A stretch of 64,000 nucleotides of DNA from Bilophila sp964538355. GTDB lineage: Bacteria > Desulfobacterota > Desulfovibrionia > Desulfovibrionales > Desulfovibrionaceae. The notes below the pieces were generated by a model. The model was given only the letters and a program-made list of their open reading frames with translations. It had not been told where the DNA came from and did not search any database. This document shows, one piece after another, positions 8,585 through 17,622 of the stretch; position 1 is the stretch's first letter, and each line of letters opens with the position of its first letter. The stretch is taken from contig CAZIFC010000008.1 in NCBI GenBank assembly GCA_964538355.1, positions 6,768-70,767 on the forward strand. The letters run 5' to 3'. A program made the position numbers and the translations under genes.

Positions 8585-9370
8585 ATGGCATACGTTAGCA
8601 TGAAGCAGATGCTGGAAACCGGCGTCCATTTCGGTCATCAGACTCGTCGTTGGAACCCCAAGATGCGCCCGTTCATTTTCGGCGCCCGTAACGGCATCCA
8701 TATCATCGACCTCCAGCAGACCGTGAAGCTGTACCGCACCGCCCACGACAAGATCGTGGAAACCGTCGCCAACGGCGGCCGCGTGCTGTTCATCGGCACC
8801 AAGCGTCAGGCTCAGGAAGCTGTCGCCGCCGAAGCCGGCCGCGCCGGTCAGTTCCATGTGACCAACCGCTGGATGGGCGGCACCCTGACCAACTTCGCCA
8901 CCATCCAGAAGAGCATCGAACGCCTCAAGAAGCTGGAAGCCATGTTCGCCGACGGTTCCGTGAACCGTTACCAGAAGAAGGAAGTGCTGACCCTCCAGCG
9001 TGAAATGGAAAAGCTTGAGCTGACCCTTGGCGGCATCAAGAACATGGATCGCCTGCCTCAGCTCGCCTTCATCATCGACCCCAATCGTGAAGAAATCGCC
9101 GTCAAGGAATGCCGCAAGCTCGGCATCCCGATCGTGGCCGTCACCGACACCAACTGCGATCCCGACGTCATCGACTACATCATCCCCGGCAACGACGACG
9201 CCATCCGCGCCATCAAGCTTTTCGTCACCGCCATGTCCGAAGCCTGCCTTGAAGGCGAAGCCATGCGCAAGGACTCCAAGAACAAGGACGCCGAGGAAGA
9301 ACTGAAGAAGGCTGCCGCCGCCGAAGCCCAGGCCGAAGAAGCCCCCGCTGCCGAAGCTGCCGCCGAATAA
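8585..9370 (+). CDS. rpsB: 30S ribosomal protein S2
   Basis: Structural protein of the small ribosomal subunit. The 261-residue sequence starts MAYVSMKQMLETGVHFGHQT and contains NPKMRPFIFGARNGIHIIDL, the RWMGGTLTNF block and the PDVIDYIIPGNDDA block. A short Ala/Glu-rich tail (about residues 236-261) extends beyond the core. AAGGAG precedes the ATG at 8585 by 8 nt. It is followed 21 bp later by tsf, the near-universal partner. Confidence 0.98.
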   Translation: MAYVSMKQMLETGVHFGHQTRRWNPKMRPFIFGARNGIHIIDLQQTVKLYRTAHDKIVETVANGGRVLFIGTKRQAQEAVAAEAGRAGQFHVTNRWMGGTLTNFATIQKSIERLKKLEAMFADGSVNRYQKKEVLTLQREMEKLELTLGGIKNMDRLPQLAFIIDPNREEIAVKECRKLGIPIVAVTDTNCDPDVIDYIIPGNDDAIRAIKLFVTAMSEACLEGEAMRKDSKNKDAEEELKKAAAAEAQAEEAPAAEAAAE

Positions 9371-9391
9371 CCAACGTTTTCGGAGATTCAC

Positions 9392-10279
9392 ATGAGCATC
9401 ACTGCTGCTATGGTTAAAGACCTGCGCGAAAAGACTGCCGCAGGCATGATGGACTGCAAGAAGGCCCTCACCGAATGTGACGGCGATATGGACAAGGCCG
9501 TTGACTGGCTCCGCCAGAAGGGTCTTTCCAAGGCCGCCAAGAAGGCCGGACGTGCCACTTCCGAAGGCCTCGTTGGTTTCGAAGTTGCCGCTGACGGCAA
9601 GTCCGGCGTGGCTGTCGAAGTCAAGTGCGAAACCGACTTCGTGGCTCGCGGCGACAAGTTCCAGGGCTTTGTGAAGGATATGGTCGCTCAGGTTGCCAAG
9701 GGCGAATACGCCGACGGCGACGCGCTGCTGGCCGCTCCTTTTGTGGCTGACGCTTCCGTGTCCGTGAAGGAAGCCCTTGATGGCGTCATCGCCACCACCG
9801 GCGAAAACATGGGCCTTGGCAAGTTCGTCAAGATGGAACTCGCCGCTGGCAAGGCCGGCATGGTTGGCGGGTATCTGCACTCCAACGGCAAGCTCGCCGT
9901 GCTCGTCGAAGTTCAGACCGGCAGCGAAGCCGCCGCCGCTACCGAAGCGTTCCAGGATCTGGTGAAGAATGTGGCGATGCAGATCGCCGCTGTCGCCCCC
10001 CTCGCCGTTTCCGAAAGCGAACTGGACCCCGCCGCTGTCGAACACGAACGCGAAGTGTACCGCCAGAAGGCCCGCGAAGAAGGCAAGCCCGAACAGATCA
10101 TCGAAAAGATCGCCGAAGGCGCGGTCAAGAAGTTCTGCAAGGAAGTCTGCCTGCTCGATCAGCTCTACATCCGCGACGACAAGATGACGATCAACGATCT
10201 CGTCAAGGCCGCCGCGAAGACCATCGGCGAACCCGTCACTGTCGTCCGCTTCGTGCGGATTCAGCTCGGCGCCGAATAG
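9392..10279 (+). CDS. tsf: Elongation factor Ts
   Basis: Exchanges GDP for GTP on EF-Tu. The 295-residue protein shows the N-terminal UBA-like domain (LREKTAAGMMDCKKAL), the first core motif with the conserved ETDFVAR segment, and a second core domain followed by the coiled-coil region near the C-terminus. It lies 21 bp after rpsB. A strong terminator follows 20 bp later, which is unusual because in many bacteria the transcript continues into pyrH; here a sugar cassette intervenes. Confidence 0.98.
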   Translation: MSITAAMVKDLREKTAAGMMDCKKALTECDGDMDKAVDWLRQKGLSKAAKKAGRATSEGLVGFEVAADGKSGVAVEVKCETDFVARGDKFQGFVKDMVAQVAKGEYADGDALLAAPFVADASVSVKEALDGVIATTGENMGLGKFVKMELAAGKAGMVGGYLHSNGKLAVLVEVQTGSEAAAATEAFQDLVKNVAMQIAAVAPLAVSESELDPAAVEHEREVYRQKAREEGKPEQIIEKIAEGAVKKFCKEVCLLDQLYIRDDKMTINDLVKAAAKTIGEPVTVVRFVRIQLGAE

Positions 10280-10299
10280 TTTCCGCCACTGTCTGCAAG

Positions 10300-10323
10300 A
10301 GGGGGGCTATGCCCCCCTTTTTT
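10300..10323 (+). terminator. Terminator after tsf
   Basis: A perfect 8-bp stem (AGGGGGGC with GCCCCCCT) with a TAT loop and a T-run. It is only 25 bp before the GTG of the next gene, leaving no room for a separate downstream promoter. Confidence 0.88.
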
Positions 10324-10348
10324 GTAGTCGCAACCGCAGGATTCGCTC

Positions 10349-11329
10349 GTGAGTCTTTATTCCGGCGCGCATGTGCTCATTACGGGGGGGCTGGGCTTCA
10401 TCGGTTCGAACCTTGCCGTTCGCCTTCTTCAGGAAGGCGCAAGCGTTACGCTCATCGACAGCCTTATTCCTCAATACGGCGGCAATCAGGCCAATATCCG
10501 CGGTTATGAATCCCGCCTTCGGGTCAATATTTCCGATGTCCGCGATCCCTACAGCATGAAAACGCTGGTGCAGGGGCAGGATTTTCTTTTCAATCTCGCC
10601 GGGCAGACCAGCCACATGGACTCGATGGCCGATCCCTATACGGATTTGGACATCAACTGCCGGGCGCAGCTTTCCATCCTTGAAGCCTGCCGGAATGCCA
10701 ATCCGGGCATACGAATCGTTTTTGCCGGAACCCGCCAGATTTATGGCAAGCCCGACTATCTTCCCGTGGATGAAGCCCACCCCGTCCGCCCTGTGGATGT
10801 CAACGGCATCAACAAGATGGCGGGGGAATGGTACCACATCCTCTACAACAACGTGTACGGCATCCGCGCCTGCTCGCTGCGCCTGACCAACACCATTGGC
10901 CCCCGGATGCGGATCAAGGACGCGCGGCAGACCTTTCTCGGCGTCTGGATCAGGCAGATCCTGACCGGAAAGCCGTTCGAGGTCTGGGGCGGCGAACAGC
11001 TGCGCGACTTCACCTATGTGGATGACTGCGTGGAAGCGATGATCCGCGTGGCCCTGCACGACGAAGCCTTCGGGCAGATCTTCAATGTTGGCGGCGGAAA
11101 GCGTGTTTCCCTGCTCGAATTGGCCGATCTCCTCGTGGACATGGCGGGAGAAGGGACGTATGACATTCGGGAATATCCTGCCGATCGCAAGAAAATCGAC
11201 ATCGGCGACTATTACGCCGACGATGCCCGCCTGCGGAAGCTCATCGGCTGGGAGCCGGGCACGCCGCTTGCCGACGGATTGCGGCGTATTGTCGAATACT
11301 ACCGTCCGCGGCTTCAGGAATACCTCTAG
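10349..11329 (+). CDS. NAD-dependent epimerase/dehydratase (nucleotide-sugar SDR)
   Basis: An extended SDR enzyme of 326 residues, likely acting on a nucleotide-activated sugar. The Rossmann motif GGLGFIGSN (residues 13-21) and FAGTRQIYG are clear. At the catalytic YxxxK position the sequence is NGINK, so Lys156 is present but Asn152 replaces the tyrosine. Start is GTG at 10349 with CAGGA 7 nt upstream. It leads a three-gene cassette with an aminotransferase (9 bp downstream) and a glycosyltransferase, suggesting synthesis and transfer of a modified sugar onto a surface glycan. Substrate unknown. Confidence 0.82.
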   Translation: MSLYSGAHVLITGGLGFIGSNLAVRLLQEGASVTLIDSLIPQYGGNQANIRGYESRLRVNISDVRDPYSMKTLVQGQDFLFNLAGQTSHMDSMADPYTDLDINCRAQLSILEACRNANPGIRIVFAGTRQIYGKPDYLPVDEAHPVRPVDVNGINKMAGEWYHILYNNVYGIRACSLRLTNTIGPRMRIKDARQTFLGVWIRQILTGKPFEVWGGEQLRDFTYVDDCVEAMIRVALHDEAFGQIFNVGGGKRVSLLELADLLVDMAGEGTYDIREYPADRKKIDIGDYYADDARLRKLIGWEPGTPLADGLRRIVEYYRPRLQEYL

Positions 11330-11338
11330 AGGATTGCC

Positions 11339-12493
11339 ATGACCCCAACTTTCATTCCACAGGCAAACCCCGGCGCAACGTTTGGAGCCAACCGCGAGGC
11401 GTTGCTCAAGGCCGCCTCAGACGTCCTCGACAGTGGCTGGTACATCAATGGTACGCAGGTTCGGCAGTTCGAGGAACGCTTTGCCGCCTTTTGTTCCGCC
11501 CGCTTTGCCGTTGGCGTGGGCAACGGTACGGATGCCATAGAGGTCGCCCTGCGCGCGCTTGGCATCGGCAAGGGGGATCTGGTCTTTACCGTGTCCCATA
11601 CCGCCGTGGCTACGGTTGCCGCCATCGAGTGTGCGGGGGCAACGCCTGTGCTTGTGGATATTGATCCCGATACCTATACAATGTCCCCGGAAAGCTTGCG
11701 TACCGCGCTTGATGCGGCCCGCGCCGGACGCTATCCGGGACGCCCCGCCGCCATCATCCCTGTCCACCTGTACGGGACGTGCGCTGATTTTGATGCCATT
11801 CGCGAGGTCGCGGGAGATCTTCCGATTATTGAGGATTGCGCTCAGGCGCATGGGGCGGCCTATAAGGGGCGGCCCGCCGGAAGCATGGGCATCATGGGGA
11901 CGTTCAGCTTTTACCCCACCAAGAATCTCGGAGCCATCGGCGATGGTGGCTGCGTGGTCACGTCCGACGAAACGCTTGCCGGGCGGCTACGCAGCGTGCG
12001 CGAATACGGCTGGAAGACGCACTATCTGAGCAGCGAGCCGGGCATCAACTCCCGGCTGGATGAGATGCAGGCGGCGTTCCTCAATATCCTGCTGCCTTCG
12101 CTTGCTGCGCGGAACGCCAGACGCCGGGCCATTGCCGAACGCTACCGCCGCGAACTGTCCGGGTGCGGCGGGCTTGTGTTGCCTTCCGTTCCGGAATGGG
12201 CCGAGCCGGTCTACCATCTTTATGTTGTCCGCTGCGCGGATCGCGAGGCCCTCAGGCAGCGGCTCCGTGAACGGGGTGTGGGAACGGCAGTCCACTATCC
12301 CAGCCCGGTGCATCTTCAGGATGCCTACCGTGGAAGGGTGCCGCTTGCACCCGCAGGGCTGCCCGTTACGGAAACCCTCCTGCCTCAGATTCTCAGCCTG
12401 CCCATGTATCCCGAGCTTTCCGACGCCGATGCCCTTGCCGTGGCCGAGGCCGTTCGTGAGGAGCTTTCCACTCTGACCAAGGAGCGCGCATGA
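11339..12493 (+). CDS. DegT/DnrJ/EryC1/StrS family sugar aminotransferase
   Basis: PLP-dependent aminotransferase that would convert a keto-sugar nucleotide to an amino sugar. The 384-residue protein begins with the typical FIPQANPG segment and has VGVGNGTDAIEVALRAL, the VHLYGTCADFDAI block, EDCAQAHGA, and FSFYPTKNLGAIGDGG with the PLP lysine. Its TGA overlaps the ATG of the following glycosyltransferase, indicating coupled translation. It could also act as a 3,4-ketoisomerase-associated transaminase (WecE, VioA or QdtB type); specificity cannot be read from the sequence. Confidence 0.9.
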   Translation: MTPTFIPQANPGATFGANREALLKAASDVLDSGWYINGTQVRQFEERFAAFCSARFAVGVGNGTDAIEVALRALGIGKGDLVFTVSHTAVATVAAIECAGATPVLVDIDPDTYTMSPESLRTALDAARAGRYPGRPAAIIPVHLYGTCADFDAIREVAGDLPIIEDCAQAHGAAYKGRPAGSMGIMGTFSFYPTKNLGAIGDGGCVVTSDETLAGRLRSVREYGWKTHYLSSEPGINSRLDEMQAAFLNILLPSLAARNARRRAIAERYRRELSGCGGLVLPSVPEWAEPVYHLYVVRCADREALRQRLRERGVGTAVHYPSPVHLQDAYRGRVPLAPAGLPVTETLLPQILSLPMYPELSDADALAVAEAVREELSTLTKERA

Positions 12494-13278
12494 GTTCCGA
12501 ACCGTCCGGCAAACCGACTGTCACGGGACTGGTTTTGACGTACAACGGCGAGCGGCTGCTTGACCGCTGCCTTGAGTCGCTTTCATTCTGTGATGCCGTT
12601 ATTGTTGTGGATTCCTTCAGTAAGGATGCGACGGAATCCATTGCCAGACGCTACGGGGCAACCTTTCTCCAGCACCCGTGGAGCGGCGCGCTTCCGCAAT
12701 TTGAGTACGCGCTCGGACAGGTTGAAACAGACTGGGTTGTCTCGCTTGATCAGGACGAGATTTGCTCCGAGGAGCTGCGGGAGTCCATCCTGAAGGCCTT
12801 GCCCGCTGCTCCGGCCGATGTCTGCGGGTACTATCCGGCGCGGCGTTCGTGGTACTATGATCGCTTTCTGAAACACAGCGGGTGGTATCCCGATCGCCTT
12901 CTGCGCGTATTCCGGCGCGGCGGAGTCCATTTTACCCAGAGCGGCGCGCATGAGCACATCGATCCCAACGGGCGCACACAGACGCTCGAAGGCGATATCC
13001 TGCATTATCCCTACCAGAATTTTCGGGAGCATCTGGACAAGATCAACTCCTATGCCCAGCAGGGCGCGGACGATCTCGCGGCACGCGGGAAAAAGGGCGG
13101 CATTGCCCTCGGACTGCTCCACGGATTCGGGCGTTTCCTGCGTATTTACCTGTTTAAAAAAGGTTTCCTCGATGGCAGAGCCGGGTTCATCAACGCGGCT
13201 CATGGCGCGTTTTACGCCTTTCTCAAGTATGTGAGAGTCGACGAGGGAGATTGGGGTTTTCCCTACAACCACCGCTAA
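12490..13278 (+). CDS. Family 2 glycosyltransferase (WaaE/LgtF-like)
   Basis: Transfers a sugar from a nucleotide donor, probably to lipopolysaccharide core. The 262-residue GT-A protein shows an N-terminal GLVLTYNGERLLDRCLESL, VIVVDSFSKDAT for nucleotide contact, and SLDQDEICSEEL containing the DxD-like metal motif. The C-terminal part resembles the beta-glucosyltransferases of LPS core biosynthesis and has amphipathic segments for membrane association. The start overlaps the aminotransferase stop, and pyrH begins 12 bp after its stop, so the essential pyrH-frr genes seem to share its transcript. Confidence 0.85.
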   Translation: MSSEPSGKPTVTGLVLTYNGERLLDRCLESLSFCDAVIVVDSFSKDATESIARRYGATFLQHPWSGALPQFEYALGQVETDWVVSLDQDEICSEELRESILKALPAAPADVCGYYPARRSWYYDRFLKHSGWYPDRLLRVFRRGGVHFTQSGAHEHIDPNGRTQTLEGDILHYPYQNFREHLDKINSYAQQGADDLAARGKKGGIALGLLHGFGRFLRIYLFKKGFLDGRAGFINAAHGAFYAFLKYVRVDEGDWGFPYNHR

Positions 13279-13290
13279 AAGGGAGAAAAC

Positions 13291-14007
13291 ATGGCTGAAC
13301 TCAAGTACAAACGCGTGCTGCTCAAGCTCAGCGGCGAAGCACTTGCCGGAGACAAACAGATAGGTATTGACCCTCACACGGTTTCGAAGATATGTGCAGA
13401 AATCGCCGATGTGGTGGATATGGGGCTTGAGGTCGCGCTTGTCATCGGCGGCGGCAACATCTTCCGCGGCCTTTCCGCCTCTGCGGAAGGCATGGAGCGT
13501 TCGTCCGCCGACTATATGGGCATGCTTGCCACGGTGCTGAACGCCCTGGCCGTGCAGGATGCGCTGGAAAAGTCCGGGCATCCCACCCGGGTCATGTCCG
13601 CCATCGCCATGCAGGAAGTCTGTGAGCCTTATGTCCGCCGCCGCGCCATGCGCCATCTGGAAAAGGGCCGCGTGATCATCTGTGCCGCCGGAACGGGCAA
13701 CCCCTACTTCACGACGGATACCGCGGCGGCCCTGCGCGGGATGGAACTCAAGTGCGACGCCATTATCAAGGCCACCAAGGTCGACGGCATGTACGACAAG
13801 GACCCCATGAAGCACGACGACGCCGTGATGTTCAAGAATCTGACGTATGAGGAGACGCTGCGCCGCCACCTCAAGGTGATGGATTCCACGGCAGTGACCC
13901 TGGCTCAGGAAAACAGGGTTCCGATCATCGTGTGCAACATGTTCAACGGCAGCATCAAAAAGGTGGTCATGGGCGAAAACCCGGGAACCACTGTCGAAGG
14001 AGAGTAA
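13291..14007 (+). CDS. pyrH: Uridylate kinase
   Basis: Phosphorylates UMP to UDP. The 238-residue amino-acid-kinase-fold protein shows KRVLLKLSGEAL, the VIGGGNIFRG motif, AAGTGNPYFTTDTAA and the KATKVDGMYDKDP nucleotide-binding block. GGGAG lies upstream of the ATG. It is tightly linked to the upstream glycosyltransferase (12 bp) and to frr (1 bp). Confidence 0.97.
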   Translation: MAELKYKRVLLKLSGEALAGDKQIGIDPHTVSKICAEIADVVDMGLEVALVIGGGNIFRGLSASAEGMERSSADYMGMLATVLNALAVQDALEKSGHPTRVMSAIAMQEVCEPYVRRRAMRHLEKGRVIICAAGTGNPYFTTDTAAALRGMELKCDAIIKATKVDGMYDKDPMKHDDAVMFKNLTYEETLRRHLKVMDSTAVTLAQENRVPIIVCNMFNGSIKKVVMGENPGTTVEGE

Positions 14008-14008
14008 G

Positions 14009-14569
14009 ATGGATAAAGAAAGCATCATGCTGGATTCCGAAGAGCGCATGGAAAAGGCGATCGTCGCTCTGGATCGCGATTTCAGCCGCCTCCGCACGGG
14101 CCGCGCGTCTACCAGCCTTGTGGATAACGTCAAGGTGGATTACTACGGCACGCCCACTCCCGTCGGTCAGATGTCTTCCGTCGCCGTGCCGGACAGCCGC
14201 ACCATTACCATCCAGCCCTGGGATCGCGGCGCGTTTGCGCTCATCGAAAAGGCCATCCTGAAGTCGGATCTCGGCCTGACTCCCGTGAACGATGGTAAAA
14301 TCATCCGTATTTCCATTCCGCCGCTGACCGAAGACCGCCGCAAGGAACTTGGCAAGCTCGCCCGCAAGTCCGGCGAAGAGGCCAAGGTCGCCGTCCGCAA
14401 CGTTCGCCGTGACGCCAACGATCAGCTCAAGAAGCTGGAAAAGGACAAGGCCATCTCCGAAGACGAGCTTAAGAAGGCCACTGAAGACGTTCAGAAGCTG
14501 ACCGACAAATACGTCGCCAAGGTCGACGAAAAGTGTGCGGCCAAGGAAAAGGAAATCATGGATCTGTAA
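14009..14569 (+). CDS. frr: Ribosome recycling factor
   Basis: With EF-G, splits post-termination ribosomes. The 186-residue length is exact for the family. Visible motifs include RTGRASTSLVDNVKVDYYG, PLNQ-equivalent PVGQMSSVAVPD, and the long C-terminal helix ending in the acidic/basic coiled coil. It starts one base after the pyrH stop. Confidence 0.98.
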   Translation: MDKESIMLDSEERMEKAIVALDRDFSRLRTGRASTSLVDNVKVDYYGTPTPVGQMSSVAVPDSRTITIQPWDRGAFALIEKAILKSDLGLTPVNDGKIIRISIPPLTEDRRKELGKLARKSGEEAKVAVRNVRRDANDQLKKLEKDKAISEDELKKATEDVQKLTDKYVAKVDEKCAAKEKEIMDL

Positions 14570-14725
14570 GCCGGATCCGCGTGCGGAGGGGGATTGCCTC
14601 TCCGCACCCCGTCTCCCTCCGGCGGATGCCGTATCCTGTCTGGGAAGCTCCATGCGCTGGGGAGGCGGAACCTTCCGAGCCGTTTCCGTCCAATTCTCTT
14701 ACGCTGCCGAGGCTGTTCGATTTCC

Positions 14726-15460
14726 ATGTCCGAACCTTCACCGCATTCCATCCCTGCCGAAACGCTTCCGGCCCACATTGCCGTCATCATGGATGGCAAC
14801 GGACGCTGGGCCCAGGAGCGGGGCCTGTCCCGCAGCGAGGGGCACAAGGCCGGTGTCCGGGCCGCCAAGGCCATCGTTACCGAATGCCGCAAACTGGGCA
14901 TCCGCCATCTGACGCTCTATACCTTTTCTCAGGAAAACTGGGGCCGCCCCAAGGACGAAGTCAGCCTGCTGTTCCAGCTGCTGGTCACCTTTCTCGGAGA
15001 CGAGCTTGCCTCAATGGAGCGCAACGGCATCAGGCTCCGCGTGTTCGGGGACATCGACGGCTTGCCCCTTCCGGCGCGCACTGCCCTGCGCCACGCCATG
15101 AACCGCACCGCGTGCTGTTCCGACATGATCGTCAATCTTGCCCTGAACTATTCGGGGCGGGAAGAGATCCTTCGCGCGGCCCGGCAGCTCATGCGTGACG
15201 GGCTGAAGCCGGAGGACGTGACGGAAGAAACCTTTCGGGCACGGCTCTATTCGGCGGGGCAGCCGGACCCTGATCTGGTTATCAGAACCAGCGGAGAGCA
15301 GCGCATCAGCAACTACCTGCCGTTTCAGAGTGCCTACAGCGAACTGTATTTCACGGCCACCTATTGGCCCGACTTTACGCCCGAAGCCCTCCACAAGGCC
15401 CTCGCCGAATACGCGGGCCGGAATCGCCGTTTCGGGCTGACACAGGAGCAGATCCAATGA
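14726..15460 (+). CDS. uppS: Isoprenyl (undecaprenyl) diphosphate synthase
   Basis: Cis-prenyltransferase making the C55 lipid carrier for peptidoglycan and LPS glycans. The 244-residue protein has HIAVIMDGNGRWAQ (substrate Asp), LTLYTFSQENWGRP, NYSGREEI and PDLVIRTSGEQRISN. The ATG at 14726 places the catalytic region about 20 residues in, as in the family; in-frame codons further upstream encode unrelated sequence. Its TGA overlaps the cdsA ATG. Confidence 0.96.
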   Translation: MSEPSPHSIPAETLPAHIAVIMDGNGRWAQERGLSRSEGHKAGVRAAKAIVTECRKLGIRHLTLYTFSQENWGRPKDEVSLLFQLLVTFLGDELASMERNGIRLRVFGDIDGLPLPARTALRHAMNRTACCSDMIVNLALNYSGREEILRAARQLMRDGLKPEDVTEETFRARLYSAGQPDPDLVIRTSGEQRISNYLPFQSAYSELYFTATYWPDFTPEALHKALAEYAGRNRRFGLTQEQIQ

Positions 15461-16263
15461 ATATCGCCTCAAAACATTTTCCCCGGATTGCAACAGGGCT
15501 TGTCCTGCTGAGCGTCCTCGGCACTTCTCTGTATCTTTCCGGGCCGTACCTTTTTGGATTGCTGCTGCTGTTTACCCTTGTGGGGCTGTGGGAGTTCTAC
15601 GCCATGTTCTGGCCTTTGGGGTCAAACCTTGGCGGGCGCATTCTCGGGCTGGTTCTTGGCGGCCTGCTTATTACGGCGGCCTGGCTCCGCCCCGAGCTGA
15701 TTGTTTCGGCACTGGCGTTGTCCACGCTGATTCTGGCCTGCCTTTTCCTGTTCAGCTGGTCGCATGACGCCAAATACCGCTTTACGCGGGTGGCGGTGCT
15801 TGCGGGGGGCCTGCTGTACATTCCCATGCTGATCATGCCCGCCCTGAATTTTTCCATCCATGAGCAGCTCTTGCTCATCTGTACGGCGGCGGGTTCGGAT
15901 ACCGTAGCCTACTTTTTCGGCATGCGCTTCGGCAAGCACAAGATCTGGCCCAACGTCAGCCCCAAGAAGAGCATTGAAGGCAGCATCGCCGGGCTGTGCG
16001 CCAGCGTGCTGGTGGCGATCGGTTTCGGGTTTGCGTTTGGGGTGGAGGGCGTTGCCGTGGGCGAGTTCGCGCTGCTTGGCCTTGTGCTCGGCGTGATGGC
16101 CCAGCTTGGCGACTTTTTCGAATCTGCGCTCAAGCGTTCCCGTTCCGTCAAGGATTCCGGGAGCGTCCTGCCGGGGCACGGTGGCGTGCTTGACCGTGTG
16201 GACAGCCTGCTGTTTGTCATCCCCACCTACGAGTGTGCCAGAATCGTCATGGCGTTTTTTTAG
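15457..16263 (+). CDS. cdsA: Phosphatidate cytidylyltransferase
   Basis: Makes CDP-diacylglycerol from phosphatidate and CTP for phospholipid synthesis in the inner membrane. The 268-residue protein has about seven or eight hydrophobic segments and the family signature near the C-terminus, from GDFFESALKRSRSVKDSGS through LPGHGGVLDRVDSL, with the conserved metal-binding Asp residues. The start overlaps the uppS stop by four bases. Confidence 0.95.
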   Translation: MNIASKHFPRIATGLVLLSVLGTSLYLSGPYLFGLLLLFTLVGLWEFYAMFWPLGSNLGGRILGLVLGGLLITAAWLRPELIVSALALSTLILACLFLFSWSHDAKYRFTRVAVLAGGLLYIPMLIMPALNFSIHEQLLLICTAAGSDTVAYFFGMRFGKHKIWPNVSPKKSIEGSIAGLCASVLVAIGFGFAFGVEGVAVGEFALLGLVLGVMAQLGDFFESALKRSRSVKDSGSVLPGHGGVLDRVDSLLFVIPTYECARIVMAFF

Positions 16264-16413
16264 GATGCCGTGAAGAGGGAACGGGTTTCCCTCTTTTCTC
16301 TTCCTCGCAAAACGGAAGAGAGCGGCTCATTGTTTCTTCCTGCGGCGGGGCGTTTCGCCGCCGCGCCATACCGGGGAAGTTTCAGGACTTCCCCTTTTTT
16401 GCACGGGAAAAGC

Positions 16414-17622
16414 ATGCTTCAGTATATTACGGAACTCCCTTCCTCCGAATGGGAAACGGATTTTCCCCGTTCGGTGGTGCTGCTGGGCAGTACAGGCTCT
16501 ATCGGCGTCAATACGCTGCGCGTCATCGAACGGCATCCCGAACTGTTTGGGGTCGTGGCCTTGGCAGGCGGACGGAATATCGAACGTTTGGCTGAGCAGG
16601 CGTTGCGCTGGCGTCCGCCGTATCTCGGCGTCCTTACGGAAGAGGGCAGGGCGGCCTTGCGCGCACGTTTCCCCGCCGGCTATACGCCTGAAATCGTGGT
16701 GGGGCCGGAGGGGTATGCCGCGCTTGCGTCCCTGCCCGAGGCTTCGACCGTACTCTCCGCCCAGATGGGGGCGGCGGGGTTGCGTGCGACGGTGGCAGCG
16801 GCCCGGGCCGGAAAGGTCATCTGCCTCGCCAACAAGGAATCGCTGGTGCTCGCCGGGCAGATGCTCCGCGAGATCTGCGCCCGCACCGGGGCCGTTGTGC
16901 TGCCCGTGGACTCCGAACACAACGCGGTTTTTCAGGGGCTGCGAGGCCGGAAGCCCGAGACGGTTCGCCGGATCATCCTGACCGCATCGGGCGGCCCTTT
17001 CCGGGGAAAGAAGCGGGATTTCCTTTCCGCCGTGACGCCCGCGCAGGCACTGAAACATCCCAACTGGAGCATGGGCGCAAAAATCACCATTGATTCCGCC
17101 TCAATGATGAACAAGGGCCTTGAGGTCATCGAAGCGCACCATCTCTATGGCCTGCCGCTGGAGCGCATCGGGGTACTGGTGCATCCCCAGTCTCTGGTGC
17201 ACTCGCTGGTGGAGTTCGAGGACGGATCGCTCATGGCGCAGGCCGGAACTCCAGACATGCGTATGCCCATCGCCTACTGTCTCGCATGGCCTTTGTGCCT
17301 TGATGCGGGCGTTCCCGCGCTGGATCTGGCCCGCTCCGGCGGCTTGACCTTCGAGGAGCCGGACTTACATTCCTTTCCATGCCTTGAACTTGCCTGCCGA
17401 ACCATCGGCAAGGGGGCTGCCCTTCCCGTGGTGCTCAATGCGGCGAACGAGGTTGCGGTGGAGGCCTTTCTTGCGGGCCGCATCGGTTTTATGGCTATTC
17501 CCGAGCTCATCGAACGGGCGATGGACGGCTGTTTGGCCCCAGACCCTGAATCGCTGGAAGCGATTGAAATGCTGGATCATGAAACCCGACTCCGCGTCGG
17601 CCAATGGATAAAGAAGGTATAA
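16414..17622 (+). CDS. dxr: 1-deoxy-D-xylulose 5-phosphate reductoisomerase
   Basis: Second enzyme of the MEP isoprenoid pathway, NADPH-dependent. The 402-residue protein has VVLLGSTGSIGVNTL (NADPH binding), CLANKESLVLAG, PVDSEHNAVFQ (metal-binding Asp and Glu), TASGGPF and NWSMGAKITIDSASMMNKG. An in-frame GTG at 16270 would add 48 residues not found in the family; the ATG at 16414 gives the normal N-terminus, though its ribosome site (GGGAAA) is weak. Its stop abuts the rseP ATG. Confidence 0.95.
   Translation: MLQYITELPSSEWETDFPRSVVLLGSTGSIGVNTLRVIERHPELFGVVALAGGRNIERLAEQALRWRPPYLGVLTEEGRAALRARFPAGYTPEIVVGPEGYAALASLPEASTVLSAQMGAAGLRATVAAARAGKVICLANKESLVLAGQMLREICARTGAVVLPVDSEHNAVFQGLRGRKPETVRRIILTASGGPFRGKKRDFLSAVTPAQALKHPNWSMGAKITIDSASMMNKGLEVIEAHHLYGLPLERIGVLVHPQSLVHSLVEFEDGSLMAQAGTPDMRMPIAYCLAWPLCLDAGVPALDLARSGGLTFEEPDLHSFPCLELACRTIGKGAALPVVLNAANEVAVEAFLAGRIGFMAIPELIERAMDGCLAPDPESLEAIEMLDHETRLRVGQWIKKV

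Noticed and set aside
16270..16413. N-terminal extension of Dxr from a GTG
   Set aside because: Adds 48 residues with no family counterpart; the ATG at 16414 gives the normal length.
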